DNA from: Primula veris
Lineage: Eukaryota > Streptophyta > Magnoliopsida > Ericales > Primulaceae
Direction: 5' to 3'
Assembly (NCBI GenBank): GCA_963682055.1
Contig: OY821750.1
Coordinates: forward strand, 1,242,501 to 1,306,500
DNA: 64,000 bases
Within the stretch, counting starts at the first letter, position 1. The number at the start of each line of letters is the position of its first letter. The translations under genes and the position numbers were made by a program. Positions 24,262-35,886 of this stretch are shown here, piece after piece. Under the pieces are notes generated by a model. The model had not been told where the DNA came from. It saw nothing but the letters and a program-made list of their open reading frames with translations, and ran no database searches.

Positions 24262-24381
24262 CTTGGTTGGTAATATATTCTCCGAGTTTGTACGACTTGG
24301 TTCGTAATTCTCCGAGTTTGTACGACTTGGTTCGTAATTCTCCGAGTTTGTACGACTTGGTTCGTAATTTTCCGAGTTTGT
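24262..24381. repeat. 30-bp minisatellite, about four copies
   Basis: Unit words TCTCCGAGTTTGTACGAC and TTGGTTCGTAATTC repeat in tandem; the middle copies are identical and the outer ones diverged. A minus-strand open frame through it (VVQTRRITNQ repeats) is a by-product of the 30-base period being a multiple of three. Confidence 0.92.
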
Positions 24382-25480
24382 ACTATGAGTGATGACCAAA
24401 GCCACAGTTGCATTATGGACTCATATTTTTTGTAGTTATATATATATATATATATATGATTCAACAGTAACTTATTATTTGGTCACGTGAATAAGGTATG
24501 ATGTAAGTATATTATTGGGTATCTCATCTTTTACAAGATTTTTTAAATGAAGCTATGTACTGTGTCGGAACTTTTTTAATTTTCAGTCACCCGGTCTAAT
24601 AAAAAAAGTTTAAAAACTGATTTTAAGCTTAAAAAATAACTTATAATTTATACGGGAAATATATTAAAATGTAAAAAAGATGTTAAAAGTTGTTTTCAAG
24701 GTTAAAAAAATATATTATAATTTACACGAGAAAAATATCAAAATGTAAAAAATAACTTAAAAACTGCTTTTTTTAGTTTTTTTTTAGTGTTTGTTTGAAC
24801 TATTAAGTAAAAAAAAACTCAAAAAATTACAAAAATAATATATTTTTTTTATCACTTATAAGATGATATACACTTACTTTTTTTTATAACAGTAGTGACC
24901 TACTATTTTTTTATTATTGAAATGCGAGTTTACTGAGCCCTTATTTGTCAAAATTTAAACTAAAATCAAGAAGTGGTGACAACTTTTATCATCTAACTCG
25001 TACTAGAAAATTAAGATGTGATAATTATTACTCACTGGCCAAAATAGTATTAAGTCGTACGGTCACATTATTTTGTATACGGGATATTAAAAAAATAGCT
25101 AGATTAGATATTACCATGAATTTTACTATCATTTGCTAATTTTAAGTGAATTATATTAGGAAAAAAAAAGTGCATAGAAAGCTATTAAAAAGTTGTTTAA
25201 ATCTTGAAGTACTCCATGTATTTCACAAAGAGTGACATAAAACCTACCCAAAAAGTGTATCCGATGATATGGAACAATGCTAGTCAATTTTTTTTGAACA
25301 CGTGTTAAAAAAATGATACTACTAGTAATAAAAAAAAGTCATGTCATTTTCAACACTAATTATTATATTAATTCTTCTAGTTATTCATTTATGCATATCG
25401 TTTATTTGTATTTCTATTAAAAAACTTGTTGTCAAACTTTGACATTAATGTTTAAATAAAAAAAAATTAGAAGATGCTAG
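24382..25480. other. AT-rich intergenic DNA
   Basis: No gene seen. It contains a (TA)n run at about 24437-24457 and a locally repeated word TTAAAAACTGATTTTAAGC/TTAAAAACTGCTTTTTTAG near 24610-24780. Confidence 0.55.
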
Positions 25481-25489
25481 TAAAAGTCA

Positions 25490-25720
25490 CGTCACGTAAT
25501 AAAAACTCAACATACTAAAAATACAAATAAAAATATAATAGAACCCTAATGAGTATACGCTAAATTTAAATAATAATTAAAAATAAAAAAAATTGTTCAA
25601 TCTAAAAATACAACCAAGTAAAAACCCAAATAAAAATATAATAGTACCATAAATTTAAATATTAAATAAAAATAAAAAAATTATTAAATCTAATATTAAT
25701 AAAAATCAAAACTTTTGATG
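25490..25720. repeat. Degenerate ~100 bp dispersed/tandem repeat, locus 1
   Basis: Words CCAAATAAAAATATAATAG, CTAAATTTAAATA and TCAAAACTTTTGATGA occur in two rough copies. The same repeat forms three copies at about 35290-35600. The CACTA-like MITE at 25728 sits at its right end, and TTAATAAAAATCAAAACTTT appears on both sides of that MITE. Confidence 0.7.
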
Positions 25721-25727
25721 AGGTGGA

Positions 25728-25920
25728 CACTACAAAATAATATTTGATTTAATGTGAGTCAAAAACTGTCAAAAATCTGTCACTAATTTAAAAATTTGTC
25801 ACAAATTTGTTGCAAATTGACTAAACTGTCACAAAACCGTTACAAAAACCGTCGCTAATAAGCTCGTAACAAAAAATATCATCACTAATCTCATCGCTAT
25901 TTGAGTATTTTTTTGTAGTG
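25728..25920. mobile_element. CACTA-like MITE, copy 1
   Basis: Inverted ends CACTACAAAATAA / TTTTTTTGTAGTG; the interior has GTCACTAATTTAAAAA, GTCGCTAATAAGCTCGTAAC and AAAAAATATCATCACTAAT. A family of four in this window; see 36764-36944 for a copy with a 3-bp ATA target duplication. Non-coding. Confidence 0.82.
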
Positions 25921-26269
25921 TTAATAAAAATCAAAACTTTTGATGATATAACATGTAATGTTGATTGCTTTTTTAGATAGAAAAAATGTGTGATAAAAAT
26001 CATTTTATTTTCACAAAATAGGAATGAAATAATATTAAAAACATTAAAAAAAAAAATGATCTTTTTGCACGTGCAGCAAGAATCTTTTACGGTTTTACTT
26101 TTTACCCTTATTCCCAAAAAATACTTAAAAGACAAAAAAAGTAGATGACTACATGTATATGATGACAACCTAGAGGGTTACAAAACATAACCTAATAACT
26201 GTCCAATCAATGTAAAATGTTATAAAGTGAAAATTTCATGTGGTATTTACATCAATCATGCTGACCCAA

Positions 26270-27135
26270 TTTAATCATTTTTTAATTATATATCTTTTTT
26301 GCTAATATAAAAAACACACACATTAGAATAAACCAAATTTAATGAAAAACTTACTTACTTTTGACTATGATATCCATATCTTACCCAATAAATAAATATT
26401 CAATTTCCAGATACATAAAATATAATTTCTAAAATCTACACATTTTGTTACATCATATCATAATCATTATATTATAATAAATTAACTCAATTCAAATCAT
26501 ACTGTCAAATTTAGCAACTTTTTTTTCAAAAATATTCATATATATATTTTTTTTATTAATTACCATATTAACCACTTTTATAAAAAATAAAAACTAATTA
26601 CACTTTTTATCTCTCTTTAATCACACAAAATTTCTTATATCCTATATTTTTTTTCTCTAAATATTTGTATTATCATCATAATTTATATCATATTTTTTTT
26701 CTTATATCATATATATTTTTTTACTTTACATTTGTATCATCATCACAATTTATAGCATATCACACGCAACGTGTGAGTATCGTTTACTAATATTAATATA
26801 TGACAACTCAAAAGAGATGAATCTGTTAAATTTTGCTAATTTTTTTCAAAAATGTTTCTATTCTAATTTACTAATTAATCATATACCATAATGCAATTCA
26901 AATATATAAATAACTAAATAAATATGTTACTCGTCACATGTCAATTCATCTCTCAAACTATACTTCTATAACAATAAAATATCATATTACTTTTTATATA
27001 CGATTATTAATTTACTATATTCATTCCATCATTTTTTTTGAAAATTTTAAATTCATTTATCCGACATCATAAATATATTTATATACGTATCACACACGCA
27101 ACGCGTGAACTACGATTACTTGTATTCAAATTAAT
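26270..27135 (+). mobile_element. Region with two Helitron-like 3' ends
   Basis: CACACG-CAA-CGTGTG at 26761-26775 forms a perfect 6-bp stem and is followed 11 bases later by CTAA then T. A second, weaker one, CACACG-CAA-CGCGTG, lies at about 27091-27105 and is followed 11 bases later by CTTG then T. A short hairpin some 10-12 bases before CTRR is the hallmark of Helitron 3' ends. The 5' ends (TC...) could not be located, so the left limit is only notional. Confidence 0.5.
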
Positions 27136-27922
27136 ACAGGCAAGCCCTTATACATATTAATTAATTAACGCAATATATATAATGAAAGTTATATATTATA
27201 GATCATTAATTAGCATCTAGCTGCGAAATTTTACGAAATTTTGTTTGCGCCCTAATTTGTTTCCCCGTCATATATTACAAGGCAAAAAGAAACACTAACT
27301 AACAAAATCAACTCAATAACATATTTAAAATAACAAATATATATCATATAACGGTAGAACGAGGTCGATATGTAATCGAAAACTTAGTTTTTCTGTAATT
27401 TTCAGGCCAAAAACGACATCTTTTTTTATCAAAAAGATTTTTGTCTGCGGCTAGAGCATTGTCTGATTTCCCTCTTCGCTAACCACCTCTGATTAAAGTA
27501 CAAAATCGGAATGTACACACTTATTAAAAAAATCATGTTAACTATTTTTTTTTTGTCAAAAAAAACATATTAACTATGGTATAGCCGATGGCATGTGAAA
27601 ATTGAAATACTACATTCCCCAAAAACGTAGCACATCTAGTCATATCTGCAAAGATAACATCATAGATTCATAATATATACCTTCAAACAAGAAAGAATAT
27701 CAAGAAATCACACATAAATTAAAAGATTCTAACAGAGAATAAATTACCAGCTGAACATATTTTACCTGCACATCTTAAAGTGTTATGTTTAGCTACCTGC
27801 TGCTATGACCTGAAATGATAAAAAAAAAAAAACTTTTGACTAATTATTTACCTAACATTTCTAATTTTATATACAAAAATAAGGTGAAAGAAAGGGATAC
27901 ATATATAATAAGACTATAGATA

Positions 27923-28012
27923 AAATATGCTTGGCTCCTCATACGCCATCCGCGGAGACCATCGATGCAACGAGGAGCTCTACAAATGGCATACAGGGAG
28001 CCAGGCATATAC
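27923..28012 (-). ncRNA. MIR160: MIR160 precursor hairpin
   Basis: On the minus strand the 5' arm carries the full 21-nt conserved miR160 (positions 28007 down to 27987, beginning TGCCTGGCTCCC and ending TATGCCA). The 3' arm carries a matching miR160* (27946 down to 27926, beginning GCGTATGAGGAG and ending AAGCATA). The arms pair along their length with the expected 2-nt 3' offset around a loop of about 40 bases. In plants miR160 guides cleavage of ARF10/16/17 auxin response factor mRNAs. It stands alone: no protein-coding exon lies within about 10 kb on either side, so it is probably transcribed from its own promoter at higher coordinates. Confidence 0.95.
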
Positions 28013-30260
28013 GTCTTCATTTAACACATGAAAAATACGAACATACGGAGTATATTTTAAAATTAGTGTTTACTTATGTTGTAGAAAGATGTAATTAAGC
28101 ATCAACATGTGTAGTGGACAATAAAATGTTTAGTAAAATGCTAGAAACCAAATAAGAGGTGAATTAATTTTCCAGAATAAATCAAATGGATCAAATGTGA
28201 GATGAGAAAAATTAGTTAAGGCTTCCTTGGAATTTTAGAAAATAAGCATAATTAATAAAGAATAAAGAAAAATTAGGTCTTCCAAGCTAAAAAAAAAAAG
28301 GAACTTTTTTAGGCAAACAACCAAAAAGCTGGACTTACTTTCATAAGTAGTAATAAAACATTGTAACAAACTATAAATTAAAAGACTTATTTTGTAAAGA
28401 AAAGTCTTAACTGGAAAATTAGAAACAAAGACTTCAACTGCCACACTTGCCACACAAAAACAGTTTTTCCGAATTTTGATTTAGAAAAAAAAAATTGTTA
28501 AAAAAGGGTAAAAACTAGTTGAGCTGTTTATCACTACCATAAAAATTTTGTTCTTGTGTGTGGAAAAGTTGAGAAAAACTTATGAGTGAGTGAAATATAG
28601 AGTGAAAGCAAGATCTATGAAATGTGTGCAAATACATACATAAAAGGATGAAAGAATTATCCATTTCTTATCCCTAAAAACCCTCCATTTGAATAGCTAA
28701 AAAAACATGGATTGGCTTAATAAGAGGCAAAAGAAAGATAGAAATAAAAATAGTGGCAAAACATATGGAAGGGGTGTGAATAAGATTATAAGGTAACACA
28801 AAATTATAGGGTTAGAAAACTGCTCCTTTTTTCCTACACCACTAATAAGTTTATACAAATGAGATCTATATATATATATATATATATATCTAGAGTGAGA
28901 ATATATTCATATATATAGAGAGTAACAACCACGTAGTTTCCTAGGGTTAATTAACGATATGTTGAAATATTCTTTATTTGGGTTAAAAAGCAAACCAAAA
29001 AAAAAATGAAACTTTTTAATGACTTGTCTTAGCTTAAGCGTGCGTTTCTAACGGCCTCTTTTTTATTAGTTATTTTGTAACGTTACATTTTTTATTGCAT
29101 TATTATGTATGTCATCTCTACCTAATCGATCCTAATCCTAATCATTTTTTTTGTACTAAGATAAGAAAATGACTTTGTTACTTCAAATAGCTAAATGACA
29201 CCCTCTTAACCTTTTATTATGTAGTGTTGTTCGTTACAGTTTTTTTTTTTTTTTTTTTTAAAATCGGATTGTTTGTTATATAAGTGTTTCGCTAGCTATA
29301 ATCGTTGTAAATTTATAATACTAGATCATGTAATGGTGTTAATATGAAAAAGAGTATATATATATAGTTTATCATGGAAAATGTTTAAGCTTGCTTTCTT
29401 GGGTGTTTCTTGATTTTAATTTTGTTCTATGTTTAAATAACTTTCTCGAAATGAAACCATTTATGAGTTTTTAATTAATTATTGGGACAGATGTAACATT
29501 AATCTACAGTTATTAAACATATTGATGTAATGGTGATACGCATAACTTAAATATTATTATTTCTATAATTATGAAAGCAAATTTGGAAAAAATCATCAAG
29601 TGCCATGATACCATTAATTAACTGAATTTAAGATATAATTCTATTTGAGTTTTTTTTTTTGTACTAGCTAATTATTAAATTTGACCATATCCTCATATAT
29701 ATATTAGTGATTTGAATTGTGACTTTTTCTGGAATTTATTTTTTCACGACAGAAAAGGAAGGGAAATCTGGTTTCTTTAAAGACATCAATTTCTCATTTA
29801 TGTAAAGGGTTTTAATGATATAGTGTGATAGAATATACTTTTAATTGCATATTTAATCATTCTTCAAAGTTATAAGGATGTAATTAAATTTAGTAATCCT
29901 ATTCACTTGTGGCTAACCAAAGTCGAGAGGCATAACACAAGTTTTTTTTATAAATTATGCAATGTAGAATGCAACAAATTTTAACAACCTAATTTTGTTA
30001 TACCATGTCTACACACATACACTCAAAATAAAATGTCCAATTAATATGAAACGAAGAAATATATTTTTAATACTTCATGATTTGTTACTTCTTAAACGAT
30101 GATGTGAAACAAATATTAATTCACCTTCAATTCACGTAACAAACTGGACTGACCAACATGTAATTTAACTTTAGCTATAGTATACGTGGTATATATTATA
30201 ATAAAAATGAACAATAGTTTTGATTTCGGGATGGTTGAATTATATAGCCAGTGATGATCA
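28013..30260. other. Intergenic DNA upstream of MIR160
   Basis: No coding exon seen. A (TA)n run at about 28866-28890 and the AT-rich sequence around it may hold the MIR160 promoter (transcription towards lower coordinates), but no single TATA box stands out. The remainder is AT-rich. Confidence 0.5.
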
Positions 30261-30262
30261 AT

Positions 30263-30440
30263 AGTACTATGACTCTATAAATATTGAAGGTATTTTTTGT
30301 TACGAATTTATTGGTGACGGTTTTTATGACGGCTTTGTGACAGTTTAGTCAATTTACAACAGATTTGTGACAATTTTTTAAATTAGTGACAGACTTGTGA
30401 CAGCTTCTGACTCTCATTAAATCAAACATTATTTTGTAGT
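30263..30440. mobile_element. CACTA-like MITE, copy 2 (decayed left end)
   Basis: Shares GGTATTTTTTGTTACGA, GTGACAGTTTAGTCAATTT and AATCAAACATTATTTTGTAG with the copy at 41589-41781. The left terminus is eroded; the right terminus directly abuts the CCCGACCC element beginning at 30442. Confidence 0.7.
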
Positions 30441-30441
30441 A

Positions 30442-31332
30442 TAGGGCTTGGAAAAATTTTTCGAAATCCCGACCCGACCCGTGTCCGACCAGCACTCGAA
30501 CCGAAATTTCCCGACTCGAGAAGAGTACCGACCCGAAAATGTCAGGTTTTGTTCCGACCCGACAAACTTCGGGATCGGGATCGGATGACAATTTTGATTT
30601 CGTCGGGTGTCCCGACCCGATCCGATTTTTTAATTAATTTAGAATTTATATTATATAATATGATTTTTTTTTTATTTCAACACTAAAATATAAATTAATT
30701 TATATCAAATCATCGAAACTTGTACCTCTAGCATACAATGTAAACACTCTACAATATGAGCTATAATCCTTTTTGTTTCATAGATTAATTGTAATTACAT
30801 AAATATAATATAGATTTATAATTTTAAAACTATTAAAATAAAAAATATACTGTTATAATGATAAAAAAAATAGTTATATTGTTACTTCAAAAAAGATAAA
30901 TGTTCATTATTTTTAGATTATAAAAATTATAATGATAATATATCTCATTTAGTATGATAATTATTGCTTGTGTGAATAAAACTAAATGCTAAAAAATTTT
31001 AATAAAAAACGTATCAATTTTTTTTATCTACTCCATTATTTGTAGTTTCACACTATTTTTTCTAGTACATGTTAATTTTTTTTTCATTTATTAGGAATGT
31101 TATTTTTAAACTAGTATTATGTTTCGTATTAAGAACATGTTTAGAGTTATCAAATTAAAATTGTTAATAAAAAATGATGTTGTCGTTAAATAAAAAAATA
31201 TGTCAGAAGATATAAAACTATCCTGACCCTACGGGATCCCGAAAAAGTCAGGTCGGGATTTTTTTTTCACTAAATGGGTCGGGATACGGGTTGAATGTTT
31301 ACGGATCGGGTACCGACCCTAACCTATCCCTA
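30442..31332. mobile_element. CCCGACCC-rich hAT-like non-autonomous element
   Basis: Starts TAGGGCTTGGAAAAATTTTT and ends AACCTATCCCTA, so both ends begin TAGGG when read inwards. Each end has about 80-180 bases rich in CCCGACCCG / GGGTCGGGAT, flanking an AT-rich core with no open frame. The ends resemble the CCGAA family but the word differs (CCCGACCC instead of CCGAACC). No clean 8-bp target duplication was seen. Confidence 0.65.
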
Positions 31333-31400
31333 ATGACTACTATCTATTCCTAAATTTATCAAAAATAGTGGTAATATCCTCAAACTTTTATTAAGAAAAT

Positions 31401-32007
31401 TGTGTAAGAATCCGAATTTTCGTAGGAAAATATCGTGGTGAAGAGAAGTGAGCTATCGCATATCGCTTGGATATGTATTACCTATATAGTATATAAGTTA
31501 GCAGTATCTTCTTTTTTATCACAAATGAGTATAAAATTGGACCAAATCGTACAATATTGATGGTAGAAAACAGATGGTGGCGGTTCGGTCAAAAAATAGG
31601 GCCGTTACAATTGGTATCATAGTTGCTATATAGCCGATGTTAGGATTAACATGAATGATTGAACCGCGGAAGGACGGTGTGCCCGACGAGGGCGTCGTGC
31701 CTAAAGGGGAAAGAGTGTGAGAAACCGGATTTTCGTAGAAAAATACCGTGGTAAAGAGAAGTGAGTTGTTTCAAATCGTCTATATATGTAGTACGTATAT
31801 GATATATAAGTTAGGAGTATCCTACTTTTTATCACCAAAGAATTTTAAACCCGTGCGGCTCAAGAATTGAGTATGAAATTGGGTCAAAACTGACTCACCA
31901 AGGCCTTTTAAAGCTATACGCCCAAGAAAAGGATACGAAATTGGGTCAAATCGGAAATTATTGGTGGTAAGAAGCAGATGGTAAAGGTTAATGTCCAGGT
32001 CGTTACA
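31401..32007 (+). mobile_element. TRIM-like miniature LTR retrotransposon
   Basis: LTR1 is 31401-31609 (TGTGTAAGAATCC...GGGCCGTTACA) and LTR2 is 31716-32007 (TGTGAGAAACCGG...CCAGGTCGTTACA). The 106-bp interior has TTGGTATCATAG at 31611-31622, the usual initiator-Met-tRNA primer-binding site with mismatches, and the purine run AAAGGGGAAAGAG at 31703-31715 directly before LTR2. It has no open frame; size and layout fit a terminal-repeat retrotransposon in miniature, which would depend on proteins from other elements. The LTRs are clearly diverged, and LTR2 is 83 bp longer: it has two copies of a GAAATTGGGTCAAA word where LTR1 has one. No perfect 5-bp target duplication was seen. Confidence 0.82.
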
Positions 32008-34119
32008 AATAGTATTTGTACTTTTTGTTTAAGACAAGTTATATATTAATGTTGCACTATTTGTAATCGTTAAATATCAAACAATAAACAAAAAAGGAAA
32101 AAATACAAAAAATCTAATTGATTATTTGTAGGTAATCTTAAAATGAGATTTTTTAACCCTGTTTTTTTCTTAATTAAGTTCGAAACTTAATACCAAACTA
32201 ACATTTATGAACAAAGTTTTCTTAATAAGAACTCGCATTGAAACTTCTCAGACATTGTGTTCTCGGTTTCAGACTGACTTGATCCAATAGAGTCAGAAAA
32301 AACACCCTTCTATCTAAAAAAAAAGAAATGGTGCTCGATGAAAAATAAGAACTCGACCATTAAAACAATTTTCACGGTTTTAATTATAAGGAAAATGAGA
32401 CTTTCATGAATTTGTCTCAACCTCGATATTTTGAAAATCAAATAAATTGTCATCCAAATACCTAAAGGACCGTCTAAGGTCTGGAATACAATCGGTTTCT
32501 GACCTAAAATTTAATTGATAAGCAAAACTCCTTTATTTAATAAAAATTAAAAAATTCATTACTTTAATTATTAAAAGTATCAATCTACATACACATAATG
32601 TGATTGAAAAACGTTAATTTTTTATTAGATCTAACAAACTAAAATTAGTTTCAACTAATTTTATTTTTTTACTAGCAAACTTATATGCGACCTATAAATA
32701 AAATATGAACAATAAAGTAAGAATTAGTAAAACCTCAAGAATTTGTATTTTAAGATTTAATGAGTTTAATCATATTAAAAGAATCTATCAACTAGTGTTA
32801 CCATATTTCTTCTTTCAAAATATCAAACAAACACTGTTTTCTTACAAAGAAATTATCATGTAACACTATGTAACCTTTTCATTATTTTCTACATTTATTT
32901 AGTAAGTTAATTGAATGTATACTTTCATCAAGTAAATTTGTTACCTGTGGTTATCCAAATTCAACTTCACTAATTATACATATCAATAACCATATTAGAT
33001 TATTATAACTTAATATCAACCCCTTGTATTTTAACAACACGTTTAAATCAAGCATAACATTTTGCAAGACAGTTTATAACTAATGGAATAAGTCAATCAA
33101 ATGTAACATTTTGAAAATTTAACTATAAAAATATGGCATCTTTATTAAATTTTTATTTTTATTTTTAATGTTAAATTTAAATTTGTCCATAATATTTGTT
33201 TAACTAGAAAAAAATATGATACATGTGGATATCCCATATTTTCAATCTTAATGTTAACCCCTAGTAAATCATTCATAATGTTTAATTAGTCAAAATAACC
33301 GGATCTGTGGACAACCAAGTTATAAATAATAATTAAACAGTGATAAAAATCCAATAATTATATGTATCATAATATTTTTGGACATGTGAGCAACCAAAAA
33401 CAAACATACATAAAAATCAGTTCTTATATGCATCCCGTCCCATAGCAATACTGGAAGTAAACATAATTTAGCAACCATAATTAAGCCACTGATGATGCAA
33501 AACATAACGTTTATCATCAAACATTCGTCTTCAAGACTTTGTATCCATGGGCAACCAAAGTCTGGACATATGATTTTGATGTAAAATATTCATTATTACT
33601 AATACTCATTAAAATATACATTTAATTTTAATCGAACAATGATATGAGTATCAGTTCAATGTTATTATATGTAGTTTTTTAAGCTAAATATTCATTAGAT
33701 TTGACCAAAAACTATATTGAGTTTTGTCAAACAATACTATGAATATTGACATTAGAGTATCAATAAGTTTAATTGATAGTTACACATACACCAACGATTA
33801 TTTAACATTCATTCGGTTGAAATTTTGTGCATTTGGGCAAACAAAATTTCACATAATATGAACGTTATATAAGAATGAAAAGTTATGGAGTTTTACTATA
33901 ACTTTCTTTTCTTAAGACATTATTGGACTATTACGATAACTCACGTTAAAGGCGTTGCTAGATAAGTTGTTAGTATAGTAGTACATGGAAGGAACCCTAC
34001 TCTTGATGTAATATCCAACCGCCATAACTCTTATTGACAATTTGTTTGGTAAAACATGTCATAATATAATTGCGCACTTATATTTACTTAGTGATTGTTA
34101 TGTGGAGCAAATGGGAGAA
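32008..34119. other. Gene-free AT-rich DNA with a faint repeated motif
   Basis: No gene seen. Between 32940 and 33840 a loose motif (TGTGGNNANCCAAA-like, e.g. CTGTGGACAACCAAG, ATGTGAGCAACCAAAA, CATGGGCAACCAAAG) recurs every 70-290 bases, possibly an ancient tandem array. Confidence 0.4.
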
Positions 34120-34547
34120 TGTTAAAATTATTTCATTTATAATTCTTTAGAAGATGATAACTCATTGCATTGCTAAAAACATGAGTTACACAATTAAATA
34201 ATTCTCATAAAGTGGTCCACTAACAAGTCATAAGTTATCCATGTAAATGACTTAATGGAAATTAATTAGTGAGTTACAAGCATTACATCTTATATGACAA
34301 TAAACGGTCAAGATGGATCCTATTTTAATGGACGATAGAGATCATAAGAATGTTAAATATTTTGGATCCTCACTCTAGCTATACAAAGGGTGTAAGTTCC
34401 ATCAACTTGATCATCATCTCATATAATATAAGAATAGGGAAGAGAGAGAAACCCAAGTATCTACCCCGGGATCTATCTACGTCATCCGAACTCAACTTTC
34501 AAGTTCCGTTCTCAAGTCCAAAGCACACTGTACTTCCGCTTAATTCA
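34120..34547 (+). mobile_element. Probable Ty1/copia-type 3' LTR remnant
   Basis: GTGGAGCAAATGGGAGAA directly upstream (34102-34119) is the polypurine tract typical of plant copia elements, followed by TGTTAAAATTATTTC as the LTR start. The LTR likely ends CCGCTTAATTCA at 34547. Inside are ATACAAAGGGTGTAAG and TCATCATCTCATATAATATA, as in copia LTR leaders. No reverse transcriptase or RNase H frame remains upstream, and no 5' LTR was found. Confidence 0.6.
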
Positions 34548-35280
34548 ATGTATGTGTTTCGACATATCAGTTATAGTTTATAATGTACAATCATGTTGTA
34601 TGAAAAATATTCTAGATAATTATGTTAATTACGTGTATAACGTAATAATTAAAGTTACATTCACATATATCCCCGTTAATAAAACTCGAACCATGTAACT
34701 CGTATTTGATAGTGCGGATTCTAGTCATTCATGAGATATTTTGTCCAACCTTTGGAAAATAGATAAATTTATGGAATCACTCATTTGACATCCAATTTCA
34801 CACTCACCAAAAACAAAACTAATATATTCATGATTAAACACTCAGATTGATTTACTTAAGTTGAAGACATATAATTTATATGTGGCCATGATTTTCATAA
34901 GAGTGTTGCTATTGCAACCAAAAAATCTAGCTAAAACTTTTATTCGATAAAGTGTCTTGCCTAGTCATACTCATACAAATACTATTATAGGTCCATGCAA
35001 GTCTAAATATATGAGTAATGTAGTATAAATATTGATAACAAAAAATACAACTACTACAAATTAAGGAAAAATGAATAAGTGATAATTGTATTTTCAAAAA
35101 GAGTGTTGTTTTTGCCACCTTCAAATTCAACTCACTGACATGGATTTTCCTAATCACACAATCAATCCATAGGCTAGACTCATAACTTACACACTTCATA
35201 TGCTAATAAAATACATATTTATCCGTCCAAATATATATAAAATTCTATAATTTGATAAATCAAAATATAAATATTCACAT
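34548..35280. other. AT-rich intergenic DNA
   Basis: No gene or clear repeat recognised. Confidence 0.45.
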
Positions 35281-35289
35281 AATAAAAAT

Positions 35290-35620
35290 ACAATCTACTA
35301 AAAACCCAAATAAAAATATACTAGAATCCTATTTGAATCTACCCTAAATTTAAATATTAATGAAAAAAAAAATAAGAAAAATATAAAACTCAACTCAATA
35401 AAAACCTAAATAAAAATATACTATAACCCTATTTGAGCCTACTTAAATTTAAATATTAATTAAAAATAAAAAATTGTTAAATATAAAACTCAACCCACTA
35501 AAAACTCAAATAAAAATATATTAAAACCCTAATTGAGACTACTCTAAATTTAAATATTAATTAAAAATAAAAAAAATGTTAAATTTAGTATTAATAACAA
35601 TCAAAACCCTTGATTAGATG
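35290..35620. repeat. Degenerate ~100 bp tandem repeat, locus 2
   Basis: Three copies, each with ACTAAAAACCCAAATAAAAA-like, CCCTATTTGAGCCTACTT-like and AAATTTAAATATTAATTAAA words, at about 35295, 35388 and 35490. Same family as 25490-25720. Confidence 0.8.
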
Positions 35621-35886
35621 TATATGTCATGTAATGTGATACATCAACGGGTTGATTTTTTGGTTAGGAAAAATATGTAAGCAAAAACATTTTTCATTTA
35701 ACATAAATTATTAAATTGCTATTATTTAACATTAATAATTAAAACTTATGATAAATTGATTTGCCATGTGTATATGCCACATCAGCGGGTTGATTTTTTG
35801 GATATACAAACAGGGGAGCAAAATCAGTTACCTTTTTCATAGTGAGACTATGTTTAAGGAGCGATGAAGTTTGTGTACTACTTAGT

